NCBI RefSeq assembly: GCF_019578655.1
Contig: NC_063265.1
Location: 310,001 to 374,000 of the forward strand
Direction: 5' to 3'
Source: Ricinus communis
Taxonomy: Eukaryota; Streptophyta; Magnoliopsida; Malpighiales; Euphorbiaceae
DNA: 64,000 bases
Each line of letters starts with the position of its first letter. Positions within the stretch are counted from its first letter, which is position 1. The translations under genes and the position numbers were made by a program. Positions 1 through 12,649 of this stretch are shown piece after piece. The notes under the pieces are model-generated. The model ran no database searches. It saw only the letters and a program-made list of their open reading frames with translations, and was not told the origin of the DNA.

Positions 1-1789
1 TTTCTTTCATGTTTCAGGCAATCATCAATGGACATTATCAGTATTTGAGGGAGATACGTCCGAATATGGACTGGAATCCATAAAAATTGAGCAAAGGCTA
101 GCATTTCAAGGTTGAGCACGGCCTTGACTCTAGCCGTGCTAAGCCATTGACATTTGACCCTCAAAAGTGACCTTTCAGCATGGTTTCCGAGGTGACCACG
201 GCCTCCATCATGGCCTGTGGTGGCTCACCACTGGTGAGGGCACGGTTAGGGAGAAGAGGCTGATTTTTTGGGACTCAGAGGTTCAAGATGCCTTGAGCAC
301 TACCGGCCGACTAGCACAACTCAGCACTACTGCCGTCTTGACCAAAGACAGTGTGAGCACTGACCAGGCTGACCAACATAGGCTTGAGCATAGCCATATT
401 GAAACATTTATATAGGCAAAATTGAGTTCTTTTGAAGGGGGTTCGATTTTCTAACTTGATTTCACATATACATGCATAAGCCATCTTTTCCTAGACTTTA
501 ATACTCGACTTTGGAAGTTTATTTCATCTATGGAAGGAAGGATTACATTGGTTTTAACATCCAATTGAAGATCAAGAGGAGATTTGGAGGCATTCAATAG
601 GCAATTTAGGGTTCATCAATCAGATTTGGGGATTTTGAGCTGTTCATCCAATTCGAAGGAAAATAGTGTATCTATTTCATTTTCTTTATTCTTTCATTGT
701 TATTGAATTCCTAATTGTTTTAGACATGAACATGTGTAGCTAGATCGATTAAACCTATTAGGATTTTCTTACTATGTTGGCTTAGTACAAAATTGTTGGA
801 TTGTTTGAGTTCCTTTTTGTATTCTTCTTGCTTTCAATATTAATAAGATATCGCATTATTTATGAGACGTTGTGAATTGTGTTCCTTAGATTGCTTTATG
901 TAATTGAGAAATTCATTAAGTAATTGGAATTTTGAATAGCAAGAACTGGTTAATGATCACTTAGAGATAAGGGTAATTGGCTAGCCGGATTAAGAATTAA
1001 CAGAGCTTAATATAGGCGGATTAAAGCTTAATGCTAACTTAATAATCAATCGCTAGGAAAAGATTCCAACTTTAGGTTCTTAGGTTTCGGAATTCGGTTA
1101 TCTCGAGGGGGAGACCGAATTCAGTTAAGAATTTGTCCACAGGTAGTATAATTGGATTCATCAATTTATTATCTTTTGTTTGATTGCCAACTAGTTTAGG
1201 TTCCCTTTGAGTTTGCATTTCTTGTCTTGATTGTTTCGTTCATTTATTCATTCTTGCATCTCATTTAGAACTCAGTTTTTAGTTATTAGCAAATTTAGAA
1301 TTCATCCATCATATATTTTAGGTTAGATAACAAAGAACAAAGTAGTAACTCTAGGTTTTCGCTTTCCCGAGAATACGACCTTGATACTCGCCATTAGTGC
1401 TAAACTGCATCGATAGGTTCACTGCCTTAGATTGTAGCTACACAAATAGCATATCAAGTTTTTGGCGCCGTTGCCGGGGAATGTTTGAAAACTAGAGTGA
1501 AATTTGCTATTTGTTACTTTAGCCTTATTTATTTATTTATTTTTCTTTTGTACATATTTATTTAGTTTAAGTTTATAATTCAAGTAGTAAATGATAAAGG
1601 GGTTCAATGCTAAATTCAAACTCTTTGTATGACGCGTTGGGGAATGGAATCAGGGACCAAAAGAGTGCTAAAAATTGGGATACCCATGCAGCCTTAGAAG
1701 CTCGAGCGGAATCGTTTTGCAGGGCAAGCGATCAACTCTCCACTCCTATCCTTTCATCTCAAGTTTTTTATGAAATTTGGTAAGTCGAC
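1..1789 (+). mobile_element. Athila-like Ty3/gypsy LTR (5' truncated by window edge) with PBS and leader
   Basis: The first 1456 bases match the LTRs at 22630-24082, 33935-35405 and 41070-42569. Shared landmarks are a U3 rich in AGCACGGCC/GGCCGTGCT words, a TATA box near 406-414, the 'gagacgttg' stretch, 'gaatacgaccttgatactcgcc' and the final ATCA. Roughly 100 bases of the LTR start lie outside the window. A primer-binding site TGGCGCCGTTGCCGGGGA follows at 1463-1480; it is complementary to the 3' end of plant tRNA-Asp(GUC), the usual Athila primer. About 300 bases of internal leader follow, and homology is lost near 1789 where a minus-strand element begins. No coding region remains, so this is a truncated copy. 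Confidence 0.85.
1463..1480 (+). other. Primer-binding site, tRNA-Asp type
   Basis: This exact 18-nt site starts with TGG six bases after the LTR end. It pairs with the acceptor stem and T-stem of tRNA-Asp (positions 76 to 59). It is the intact reference against which the other two PBS copies in the window can be judged. Confidence 0.85.
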
Positions 1790-1967
1790 ATCTAAATCTA
1801 AAAATGGGTGCTGATAGCTACCCTCAGTTGTCAAGATTTATAAGCACATATATATTTAAATAAATCGAAAAAAATCATAAATATCAAGGATGCTACAAAA
1901 ATGATATAATGTCGAGTTGTAGAAGCCACGCTTCGTAAGCCCTAGCTAGTGCGTAATTTTTAAGTTT

Positions 1968-2450
1968 GATTTAGGGGCCATATGCCCATTGAATTTTAGG
2001 GATCACACCCATCTGAATTGAAGGACCACGCCTATTTGACTGAAGAACCATGCCTACTTAAAGGACTATGCCTACTTGATTAAAGGACCACACTTGTTTG
2101 ATTAAAGGATCACACTTTCTTAATTAAAGGACTACACCTTCTTTATTGAAGGACTACACCCATTTTGATTAAGGACTACACCTATTTTAATTGAAGGACT
2201 ATTCCTATTTGATTGAAGGAATATGCCTGGTTGATTTAGGGACCATGCTTGTTTGATTTGGGGACTACGTCCATTTGATTTAGGGACTATGTCTGTTTGA
2301 TTTAGGGATTATGTCCATCTGATTTAGGAACCACGCCCGTCTGATTTAGGGACCACATTCCTCTGATTTAGGGAGCACATCTGTCTAATTTAGGGATCAC
2401 ACCCGTTTGATTTAGGGACTATGCTTATCTGATTATGGATCACGTATGTT
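1968..2450. repeat. 22-bp minisatellite, about 22 degenerate units
   Basis: Units of 20-23 bases run head to tail with the approximate consensus GATTTAGGGACCACGCCCRTYT. Units on the right (2220-2440) are closer to each other than those on the left, where GATTTAGGG becomes GATTAAAGG or GAATTGAAGG. The array lies within the minus-strand element remnant, next to its presumed 3' LTR start, so it probably belongs to that element. Confidence 0.85.
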
Positions 2451-3115
2451 TTTTGAAAACTATAGATAATGGGCTCTTCCGTCGATGATTGTCTGTAGTT
2501 TTGGTTGTCTTCTGCTTTGGGACGAAAAATAATGATTTTCCTACTTCGAGTGTTGAATTGTTATGTGCTTTACTCTCTTGGATAATTGATGATCTTCCAC
2601 TTCGAAAGGTAAACTTAATAATCTCTATTTCAGAAAGTAAACTTGTGTGTAGATCGAGCATTTTCTTTTGTTCACTTTCTTATTACAAGTTAGTGGCAAA
2701 TATACAAGTATATAGAATTCACATCAGGCAAAATTAATGAAGGTGCGTGATATACATGTTATATATGGTATATAATACATTTCTAAAAATCATCCTTTAG
2801 TTTGGATAGAGGCATTCCGATGCTCATCGATAAAAGATTGACGCTTTGATAAGTAGGTTGTCTACTCTTTGTTCATAGAGAATGGAGCCAAATGGTTAGT
2901 AGAACATGATGAAGACAATGATACATATAAGAAATCTGAAAGTCATGGTGATGACATGAAGTGCAGATCTAGAGATAATTCAAGCATGTGAGGACTAAAT
3001 AATTTTGCTTAGGGGCTGTATTGATACTTGTATATGATAATTGGCTTTGCTACAATTTCATGCAGATAGCAAGCAAATCTCTTTTCTTTTCTTACTTTTA
3101 TGCATTAACTTTTGG

Positions 3116-3255
3116 CTAAGCTGCCCTTTTAGGTTTTCAGCTTAGTAGGCTAATATCTTAACTTTTACCTAAGCTGCCTTTTCGAGTTTTTAACTTAGCA
3201 GACTCTATTTTTGTCTAAGCCACACTTTTGGATTTTCAACTTGGTATCTTCTTTT
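3116..3255. repeat. Three degenerate tandem units of about 50 bp
   Basis: Units start at 3116, 3169 and 3215 with CTAAGC(TGCC) and contain a shared 'tttt..gttttcaacttag' core. Lengths drift (53, 46 and about 40 bp). They sit inside the minus-strand repeat remnant and have no coding potential that I can see. Confidence 0.6.
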
Positions 3256-4719
3256 CTTTATACTTTTCCTTGTTTTCTCTTTTTGCAGATTTGGTTAATG
3301 GAGTACTTACAATCTTTTGTGTCAATGCTTGAAGATGATCTACTGATTCTCAAGACTTTCCCTGAGATAATATTTTTTGAATGAAAGCTAAAAGATTCTA
3401 GCTCTGCTACTTCATTGTGTATGATGTCAAGATTGATGGAGACTTGAATGTTATAACTTCATAGGTTTTTCCCATAAGAAACAAACAAAAGCTAAAGAAA
3501 AAAAATGATCCTACTTCTATTTAGATCTCATAGATTCCGCTTCTTATTTTGTTTTTCTTTTTAGTAGTGCGTAAGCAATAAAAACTAATGTGCAAGTTTT
3601 ACAAAAATTATAATCAAATTTTATTCATTTAATAAGAGTACAAACGGAGACATTTTCTATTTCATATAATACTACTCTTGTTATCAACTAGTTCATTCGG
3701 ATTTTCTAGTCGAATATTTTTTTCTCTCTTCTCACTTTATTTCCTTAACTTTTTCTTGGCTAGCCTCTTCAGGCTCACAAGTCAACATGATTTGTCTTTC
3801 TATTTATCTATTTTTTCTTTATTTTTAAATATAATATCTGACATAGTCCAGATTGACTTGTAAACTTATTGCCCCGAAATTTGAACTCCTTTCAGTATAT
3901 TATCAAGGTTTTTTATTGATAAATACCAAATAAATCATTAAAATTATTTAATATTCGAATTTATATCAATAATAGATTTTTCATTAATTTTAGCGTTTTA
4001 AATCAAAAAAATAATGCAAAATAATATCGAATTTCAAGTTTAGGATTAACCGGGACTATGCAAAGCCAATCGACTCTACATAGAGTCGATAGGCTGTATA
4101 AAGGCGATTGCTCAAGGGCTAAAAGGTTCTAAATATTTTTTTATGTTTTAGTCCTTGTACTTCTAAAATCTACAATTTCACTCTTAAAACTTAAATTTTC
4201 TGCCAATTTAGTCTAAATTGATTTCAGAAAAATAATTTTGGTTTAATTACTCACAACCTTAATTGGGATTCACCCGTCTTCAACTTCTCAAGACTCGAGA
4301 AAAGTAGTAACTTTCATAATCGGGTTTCTCGTAATTCCTTAGATATCTAAATTCGAAAAATGGGTGCTGACACCAAGCTTAATAAAATGGACTAGAATTA
4401 GGTGGACCTAACCTACTTTATTGTCTATGTGTAAAAAATTATTATGTTGCATCTACAGAAAATAAATTATTAACTAATAAAATAAAAAATAGAAATATAC
4501 AAATAAGGAAGTTAGTTTCTAAATCCATATTTGAATGTGCTAGTCTCTGTAACTAGTTAGCATGTTCTTAATTAGGTTGAAAAACCTTATTGTGTCATAG
4601 TCATTAGGACATTTAAGTGCGTTAAAACTATCACCCACACACACATAGCATATACAATCTTTAACTTAAAGATATTATCATTAGATCATTAATAATAATG
4701 TCAAAGTAATTAACATAAT

Positions 4720-6125
4720 TTAAGGGCAAAACCCATCTTTTCCATCTTTGGGTCATTGTACTTCTTTGCTTTATTTTACTTAGTCCTAATGATCGATTGC
4801 ATTTTAATAAATTCTTATATTTTTATTTTTTTTTTCATTTTTAAGTTCTGCCAAGGAGCTTGCTTATAGACATTGTTAAACATGACAGTAAAATAATTAA
4901 TTTTAGTTCTTTAACTCCTAAAAGATTTATTTTGTTTTGAGATATTTCTGAATTTTTTTAAATCCTTACATAGTTTGTTAATTTTGTACTTTTTTACTTT
5001 ATTTTACTTAGTACTAATGATCAATTGTATTTTAATAAATCCTTATACTTTAGTTTTGTCATTTTTAAGTCCTTCTAATAAGGATATGCTTACATCCATT
5101 GTTAAACATGATAGTAAAATACTTAATTTTAGTTCATTAGGTCCCTAAAGATTTATTTTGTTTTGAGATATCCCTAAACTTATTATTATTTTTTATTTTT
5201 TAAATCCTTACATAAACATCTGTTAATTTTCAAAGCTTCTTTCCGATAGAAAATCTTAAGAATAAATAGTGAACTAGAAAAATAATGTGAAATGAGTCGA
5301 GAAATGATAGTAATATAAAAATATTGAAGTTGAGAAACTAAAAAGCAATTTAGCAACTTAATAGAAAATTATTATAAATTAATTTTTCCTGCAGGTGCAG
5401 TGCATCTTTGTATGATATATGCAATTCAAAAGATACCTCCTAAACTGATATGCAACAATTTATTTCAAAAGTCTTCAGCATATTTTTTCTGGGTGATATA
5501 CGTTAGTTTAATAAATTGCTGAGATTTATATTTATTAAGATAAATTAGTTTGCAAAACAAAAATAATGTAACACTATTGATTAGATATTATTAGATTTGG
5601 AATGTCACAAATTTTTTAAGTTGCATTGAGATAAAATTAATTTAAAAATAAAAATTATTTAAGGAATAATCTCGTATGACAGTTTATGAAAATTATTTTC
5701 CACATCAAATAAAAGAATTAGATAAATAATAAGAATGAGATAAGTCTATGACAATTCTCTTATATAAACTTAAATTCTTTTATATTCAATCTAATGGTAT
5801 ATAACGAATCAAGATAATATTTGAATGCAGAAAATATAACAAAATATTATATCAACTTTTAGGGACCTAATGAATCAAAACTAAAAGTTCAAAGATTCTT
5901 TAAGATAATAAAAAATTTCTAGGACTCAATGAACTAAAATTGAAAAGTTTATTATTTCTTATAGTCAATTGCATTAATGACATTTATATGCATGCCCCTA
6001 ATAAAAACACTTAAAAATTGTAAAAGTAAGAAATACAAAAATTTATTAAAGCGAAATCGATTATTAGGAACTAACTAAAATAAAATAAAAAAATATAATG
6101 ATCCCTAGATAGATTTTGTCTAATT
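4720..6125. mobile_element. Non-autonomous TIR DNA transposon with a duplicated left arm
   Basis: The left end (from about 4722, 'agggcaaaacccatct') is an imperfect inverted copy of the right end (to about 6122). Both share the core TTTTATTTTACTTAGTCCTAATGATCGATT in diverged form. The left arm is duplicated internally: roughly 4750-4985 recurs at 4985-5215, with shared blocks such as 'gttaaacatga.agtaaaat' and 'gatttattttgttttgagat'. There is no transposase ORF. Target-site duplication is not clear, so the superfamily (hAT- or Mutator-like) is unresolved. Confidence 0.6.
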
Positions 6126-6130
6126 TAAAT

Positions 6131-6600
6131 ACAAAAATATTATAAAATTTAAATAATAATTTAGCTTTTCTTATACTTTAGAAATTCTTTAAAATAAATT
6201 ATCACCCTTCCATTCAGTTTTACTTATAATAATGGATAGTATTTTAGAGATATAATAAAATATAATATTAAAATTAATAGATTTAATTTTATAATATTTT
6301 AAAATAAAAAATATTTCATATAAAAAATGTTTGTTATATTTTTTAATTAAAATAAAATGAAGTCATTATAATATATACTTTCATTAAAATTATATATTTT
6401 ATAATATAAGGAAATTCTAATTAATAGTAAACTAATTTATTCATTATTAGCTATAAAAATTATTAATATACATTTTACAATTTATAAATAGATTCGACTA
6501 TAATAAATAAATTTATTATTCTAATATTAAAAATATTTATAATCTTAAATTTAAAAAACATATATTATTTTACTTTTTAAGAGATAATAATAATTATATT
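6131..6600. other. AT-rich spacer, nothing recognised
   Basis: This very AT-rich stretch lies between the TIR element and the FHY3 promoter. I see no ORF, repeat or motif that I can support. Confidence 0.5.
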
Positions 6601-6830
6601 CACGTAGAACTAGATATAGATTATGGTCGCAGCGGCCATGCGTCCCACGCACCTGATACTTTCCGCAATCGATCAAAATTACGAAAGAACCTTTGCCCGA
6701 GCGTTGGCACGCGCGAGGCGTGTAGGAGTTGCTAGCGATTGAGGAACGGAAAACGCAAACGCTATGTTTGGTGTACGAAATAGAAGAGAACGGAAATTAA
6801 TTTTCTCCAGTTCCTTTCCTTTCTAGACAA
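6600..6830 (+). promoter_or_regulatory. Probable FHY3 promoter / first exon start
   Basis: Base composition changes sharply from AT-rich to GC-richer at about 6620-6780, with several CG-containing words in a region otherwise poor in them. At 6708-6714 is CACGCGC, the FHY3/FAR1 binding site (FBS) known from Arabidopsis targets such as FHY1. A pyrimidine-rich, UTR-like stretch follows (6800-7060). That this is the promoter of the gene coding from 12650 is an inference; the 5' UTR introns between them have not been proven. Confidence 0.45.
6708..6714 (+). promoter_or_regulatory. FBS-like site CACGCGC
   Basis: This is an exact match to the heptamer bound by Arabidopsis FHY3 and FAR1. It lies in the GC-richer block upstream of the FHY3 homologue, which would fit auto- or cross-regulation. 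Seven bases can match by chance. Confidence 0.35.
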
Positions 6831-9800
6831 AGGAAATGGATTTTTCTTTTCTTTGTTTCATTTTCTCCCGGCTTCCCTCCAACCAAACAAAGCTGAAGTA
6901 AGAGTCAGATTTGAGAGAAATAGGAAACCTAAACAGAGGAAATTGTGAAAATTGGGGTTCTGGTTTCATTGTCCACTCGCTCACATCCGCCGCGTGTGCT
7001 TTCTTTACACTCTCTCGGATCGAAAACAAGTTTTTATACTTAAATCTTTTCTTCTCTTCTCCTTCTTCACTGGTACAAAACTGTCCCCCTCTACTTCTCT
7101 ATCTAATTACTTTTCGTCTTTAATTTCTTAATTTTTTTTTTTGGTTGATATTGCATAATATATGCCTAACTTGAATTTGTGTGATGGTTTTGATGTGACT
7201 GCTAATGAGAATCATAACTGAATTTGACACCATCCACTTGAAAAGAAAATATATGTTAAATCATGAGAGTAGTAGCTCTATTGTTTGTAAATATATAAGT
7301 TACATTTTAAATGCAATTTTTGTGATGTTAAAGATGTCCAATTCTTAAACTTTCTGAGACTCAATTTTGGGTTAAGCCAATCAGTATATAGCACTGGAGA
7401 AGATTATGGAATTTGAGTGTGATATTAGGCATAGACCATGTTTTGATTCATCTATTCAAAAAGTTAGTTCATTTTCAGACCAAATTAAAAGAAAGTTAGT
7501 TCTTCTGATTCCTTTTGGTTTCTTTTATGAAGATTATTGCATTTTGTATGAATTGGAAGAAAGAAGTTTCTTAGAATTGGACTCCCAAATAATGATTGGC
7601 TTGCTTAAGTGAATGACAAATTTTACTAATCATGTCAAACTCTTTGCGCAGGCGGCGTACAGAGGAATACGATATATAACTGCATTTCACTTGTCCCTAC
7701 CAAATCACTTGATGCAGGAGATAGCATTGAAACTGCCTATATGTAAATAGAAAAGCGATTTTCATAGAATTGGTAAGACGGTTGTAATGCTTTAGTTTCA
7801 ATCACTAGGAATTTATGAATGCAGTTCAAATAGACATAAGTTTTTTAATCTCCCGAATGTTGATTGGTCATTTTTTACATATGTGAAAATATATGTGTCC
7901 TCTCTATACAGCTATACAGAAGATAATATGAACTAATATGTTTTCCTGTAATGTGTCATGGTGTGTATATTTTGTTTTAGCAAGGTCATCATTTTCTCAA
8001 CCCAACATCACAAGTTTACTACTTGTTTGGTTGTCTTTCTTTAAAACCTAGGACAGTTGGGAGTTGGATGTTTCATGGAGATTGTCAAGGAAGCATTATC
8101 TTTATGACCTCTGGATTTTTCTTCAATCAAGGTCGAATTTGGAACTCGAGCAATAGAACTTAAAAATCAGTTATTTGATTCTACATTGTATGAATATTTA
8201 GGATTCTAGATTTATTGTTCTAGTATAAAGGTTTCCTCCTGGAGGGTTTCCAATCATCTCAAATTTTGGAGGCTGATAAATAAAGGCCATGTGCGAGTTT
8301 TGCTTTTTCTGGGGCATAGGAATGTTCAGGTGGTTAAATATGTAAGAGGTCATAGGTTGATGATGCTTCTTGAAGCTTTTGTGCATTATTTAGTGTCTGT
8401 TTTAGTTTCTCATTTTTCCAATTTCCTAGTCGAAAACTGAAAACCTTGAATCATGCTCATTTGTCCAATCCAATACTTCATTTTGTATGTTTCTTTAAGA
8501 TTTATTATTAAATGCATCCTCCTTATGTTTAAGAAACACTTTTACACGGAAAAGATGAATTTTTTAAATTTATCCTTTATAATCTAAACACACATTACAA
8601 TCTAAGACTTACCATTTGAAAATTACTATTATAGAACTATTGAGTCTAACATCTCAAGGTTAAAATAAAACATATATTGTTTATTTCTTGAAAATGTATA
8701 AAACATGCAAGTAGTATTTAGTTGCATTGATCTTGAATTTTTGTCTGAAAATAATTTTAACTAGTCTAATATTGTATTTTTGAAGATTTGTTAAGATATA
8801 TGTATGTTATAGTAATAAAAAGATATAAATTAGTTTTATAAAGAAAATTGGCACTGCTGTAAAATAAAACCCATCATCAAGGTAATGATTTTGAAGCAGA
8901 AATCCAACTGTTCTATATCATATGCAAATTATTTTAACACATACATCTATATACAAGACATTGCATGGAAACTAAACATAGAAAATTAATGCTGTGATTT
9001 TAACCAATCACTAAGGCACCAAAAGTTTGGAATTGTGTTTTCTATTGAAAGAAAGACTCTAGGTTACAAAGAATAAAAGGAAAAATTATCTGAACTAGTT
9101 TTCTAGAGGGATTTACAGATTTGAAGATATTGAAAAATTGAAGTTTAATTTTAGAAAACTTGGAAAATTTTGCTACTAAAGACCGAACTCAATTTCTTGT
9201 TTGATTCCTTTTTTTTTTTCTTCTTTTGGAAACAGTCCTCAATGCATTCTACTAATATTGGTTGCACAGGATTTCCACTTGTCATTTTTCCTTTGTATTT
9301 GCTTTGATAAAGTACCTGATAATGTTTCTCCTCCCTTTGTCACTTTCTGGACATAAGAAATGGTTCTTGCATTCACTTGCAGCACTTAAGATGCATGCCT
9401 AGGGTTAGTCTATTTTGGTGTCTCATGTGACAAGTATAAGATCCATCTATATAAATGTGTGTGTGTGCGTGTCTACAACTTATTTATAGGACAGAGTCTC
9501 TTTGTTTGAGCTAATAGACTAAATAAATTACTTGGTTAACTTTCTTGGTTTTCTTCCTTTGATGTGCTATAATAATCTTCATATATAAATTAAAATTTAA
9601 TATATTTCATAAAATGTCTTTTTCTCTGGTGCACTTACATTATGTGCCTTGTGCCTAGGCATCAGTAGCCCTCGGTGTCAACATTTTTAGCAAACTAGAG
9701 GTGGTAGTAAGGTTGTGATATATAATGATTAAGCACAACTCAAAATCATTTCTAAGGAATTTTAGATCCTTTGGATAAAACTGAAGCATTTCAATTGTGA

Positions 9801-12649
9801 TGTCTAATTGTTTTTGGAAATGCATTAGGAGGGCTCTTTCTAAAGATTATTATGAATCAATAAGCAGGTTCTTAATTCCAGTATTGTTAGTTGCTCTTTT
9901 TTTCCACATGAAAGTATCTCCACATAAATACTTTTGGCATTGGATAATTGCTAATGTAAATGCTCTGGTAGAGGATCTCAGTTGGGAGTAACTGTTGTCA
10001 TTTTTCAATGTGTTATGAAGATTAGGGTGATTGTCAATAAGTAATTAGACTGACAGGGTACTAGGACAAAGAGATCAAACCCTCCTACAAGCTTAGAGAT
10101 AGGGTCTCCCATATCATCTAGGATTGAATCATTAAGTTTTTGTCCCAATAGTTCTTATTTGGGGAAGACAAAGATCACTCTACTAGATGCTTTATGACTC
10201 ACTATCTAGAGTATAAAGTTGTTTGAGAATTTTTGCAAGGCTTCATTCATAAATTGCAGGTGTTACAATTGAAGAGAGATGCAGAAATCTTTATGAATGT
10301 AATTAAAGCAAGCAACAGAATCTGGACCAAAAGTTGCACTCTTCATCTGTTAGTAATTATAGGCTGAAAATATTCATAGGGAAGCTTCTTCAAGCCCATT
10401 CTCTTTTCAAGCTCCATTCATTTCTTATTTTTTCCCAAGTGGAAGAGAAGTAGGCATTGATTGGAAAAACACACATATATATGCAGGTCTAAGTGGTTTG
10501 TTTTTGGCAGCAAGTCCCTGTTGGATCATGTTTGCACTGTGCTTCCTGCAGTCCTTTGTATTTTTATGCCTTTTATGTTGACTTTGATAAGATTATGTGA
10601 TTAAATATTCACCAATTTTTTATCTGCCTAAATTTTCTCTTCTCTTTTCTATTAGCATTAATGTTTAGGGGCACACAGTTAACGATTGAGTTAATGCAGT
10701 AAGAGTTCACACAAAAAAAATAAAGGGATAGAAATCTGGAAAAACTCTTGAGTGATGTGAATACTCTCTTGACTTTTTGATGCAAAAGTTTGTAGAGTCA
10801 ACGCCTTTTATTTGACATAATATTAGAATAGAAATGGTGACATTTAAATTGTTGTGAACTGTTTCAATATCATCATATATAATATATATATATACACATA
10901 TATATTCTTACCAATTTGGTATATGGACTTGACACTCTATACCGTAGAACATGCCTTTTGTTATATGGGTATCCAACTTTGTATCATAGTTTAACTTCTT
11001 GTTGAATTTGATAGTTCTGGCACTATATTTCTCATATTAGGATTAAGATTATGTAAAGTTGCTAGAACATCTTACTAGAATTGGAGTTCCAAAGCTGGTA
11101 TTATCTATCCTAGGATGACTAAAATAAGAATATGACTTGATAATTGCCTTCTCTATAGGATGCGCTACTTGCCTTCTCTCTAGCTTTAATATTATTGTAA
11201 TATTAACATAAATATATATGTGATGTTTCCCATATAAATCTTTAGGGCCTTAATAATTCAGCTTGAATCGCAAGGACAAGGTAGTTTTGTCTGTCAAACT
11301 ATGCTTTTCATCCTCCTTGAGGATGCAGTTGTAATCTAAATGAAAACAATCTTTTGAGCCTTAAAAGCTCTTGACAACTTAGAAATTTATGGGTTTGGTT
11401 TCTTTCTTTTCTTTTTTCTTTTTCTTTTTGGGTCAAATCTTCAAGTAATCTCTCTCTCTCTCTCTCTCGCATTGTTCTTCTTCCTCTTTACCATTTTGAC
11501 TTGCTTTCCTGCTGGCATTTAGATAGATTCAACTTAATCATCTTAAATTAATTAGGATATAGATTATTTCAATATCTTTTGATTAGGCCATTTCTCCCGG
11601 TTACCTTTACATTGTTCTTATTTGGTGAATCATTATTTGGTACTATTGCCCTTATAGGAGCGCAAAACTTTCAGTGAGCATTGCGAAGGTTGTTTCGCGG
11701 ATGCTTGATGTTGTTCTATAGGAGTTTGTTCAAAGCTAAAGATGAATTTTAAAAGAAATAAAATGAATAATATCACTAGCTTTAACTCAGCTTAAAGCTC
11801 ATTATGAGTTTATTGCTGAAATCTGACTATTTTAATAAGTCTTGTTTTAGGACAGGTGAATACATTTTTCTCCTTCTAGTCGTAGATTATTTTTGATGGA
11901 GAAAGTAATTGATTCTTTATTACTTGTGCTATTTTACTTGGTATTATCATCAGGACTACAAAGTCTTTGGTGGAATCTATTACATCATTATTCAATTCCA
12001 GATTCATCTAATTGTAGTTCCTAATGTGTGAGGAGGCCAATGCATGGATGCATTTATCATCATATATACGTTTGAATTTTGGGCAATTGATATTGGCTGC
12101 TTATGATAGAGTTCATTGCTTTTTTAATTATAAAGAACAGTGAGAGTCATGCTTTTCTGTGTTATGCTAGAGTTTGTTGACTTCAGGCCACCTCGTTTCT
12201 GATTTGCCCATTATGTTCTCATTTTTATGTTGAATGCTTTTCGATATATATGCTCTTATTTACTTGGATATGTTTGTGTCTCTGCACACACTGCTAAGTT
12301 ACAAAACTATAGAATGAGCGTTCGCCACTTTCTACTGTGTGACTTAAACAAGGACATGAATAAGAAAAGGAGTAGTGGAAACAATCTTGGAAAGTGCAAG
12401 GATAAAGAATGAGTGGTGGCCAATCAGAATGGTAGGCTGGTCAATGCATGGAGGATAGATAATGTGTATGGAATTTTCACCTTTGCTGCTATATGTCTGG
12501 AGTGCAAGCTTTTTCTTGACTACATGTTTTTGTCACCATCAGTCTATTTAACACTTAGTTACTTTTAAGTGTGTCTAAATGAAGTTTTCTCTTACCAGTT
12601 TTCTCAGGCTTTCTTATAGTGGCGTTCAGTAAAAGGTAAAATTATCACA
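6830..12649 (+). other. FHY3 5' UTR exons and introns (inferred)
   Basis: No long ORF occurs here, yet it separates a promoter-like block from the FHY3 start codon. Candidate splice sites include an acceptor at 7652 ('tttgcgcag') with a possible donor at 7743, and an acceptor at 12607 ('tttctcag') placing a 42-nt UTR segment directly before the ATG at 12650. FHY3/FAR1 genes commonly have 5' UTR introns. A (TC)n run lies at 11450-11468 and short TA- and TG-rich runs near 10880 and 9460. Exact exons need cDNA. Confidence 0.4.
11450..11468. repeat. (TC)n microsatellite
   Basis: This uninterrupted TC run of about nine repeats is preceded by a pyrimidine-rich tract. It lies in presumed FHY3 5' UTR intron sequence. 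Confidence 0.85.

Larger units (their letters stand above)
1790..4630 (-). mobile_element. Decayed minus-strand LTR element, TGTCAGCACCC family
   Basis: Read on the minus strand, 4371 downward begins TGTCAGCACCCATTTTTCGA and matches the plus-strand fragment at 36617-37080, including a palindromic block of GAGCC..GGCTC words. A second, short match to the same terminus ends at 1816, so the two could be the starts of a 5' and a 3' LTR. The flank 4372-4630 matches, in reverse complement, the segment at 20865-21190, so the repeat unit is larger than the TGTCAGC-started piece. I found no recognisable reverse transcriptase, integrase or PBS. It is probably a non-autonomous or heavily deleted LTR element. 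Confidence 0.5.

Noticed and set aside
1463..1480. Match to tRNA-Asp as a tRNA gene fragment
   Set aside because: Only the 18 bases complementary to the tRNA 3' end are present, in the position and orientation of a primer-binding site.
1968..2450. Regular short repeats that could suggest a CRISPR array
   Set aside because: The units are contiguous and degenerate with no unique spacers, and this is plant nuclear DNA; it is a minisatellite.
7406..7612. 68-codon ORF in the FHY3 leader region
   Set aside because: It starts far from any promoter signal and has no recognisable motif; its length is expected by chance in AT-rich DNA.
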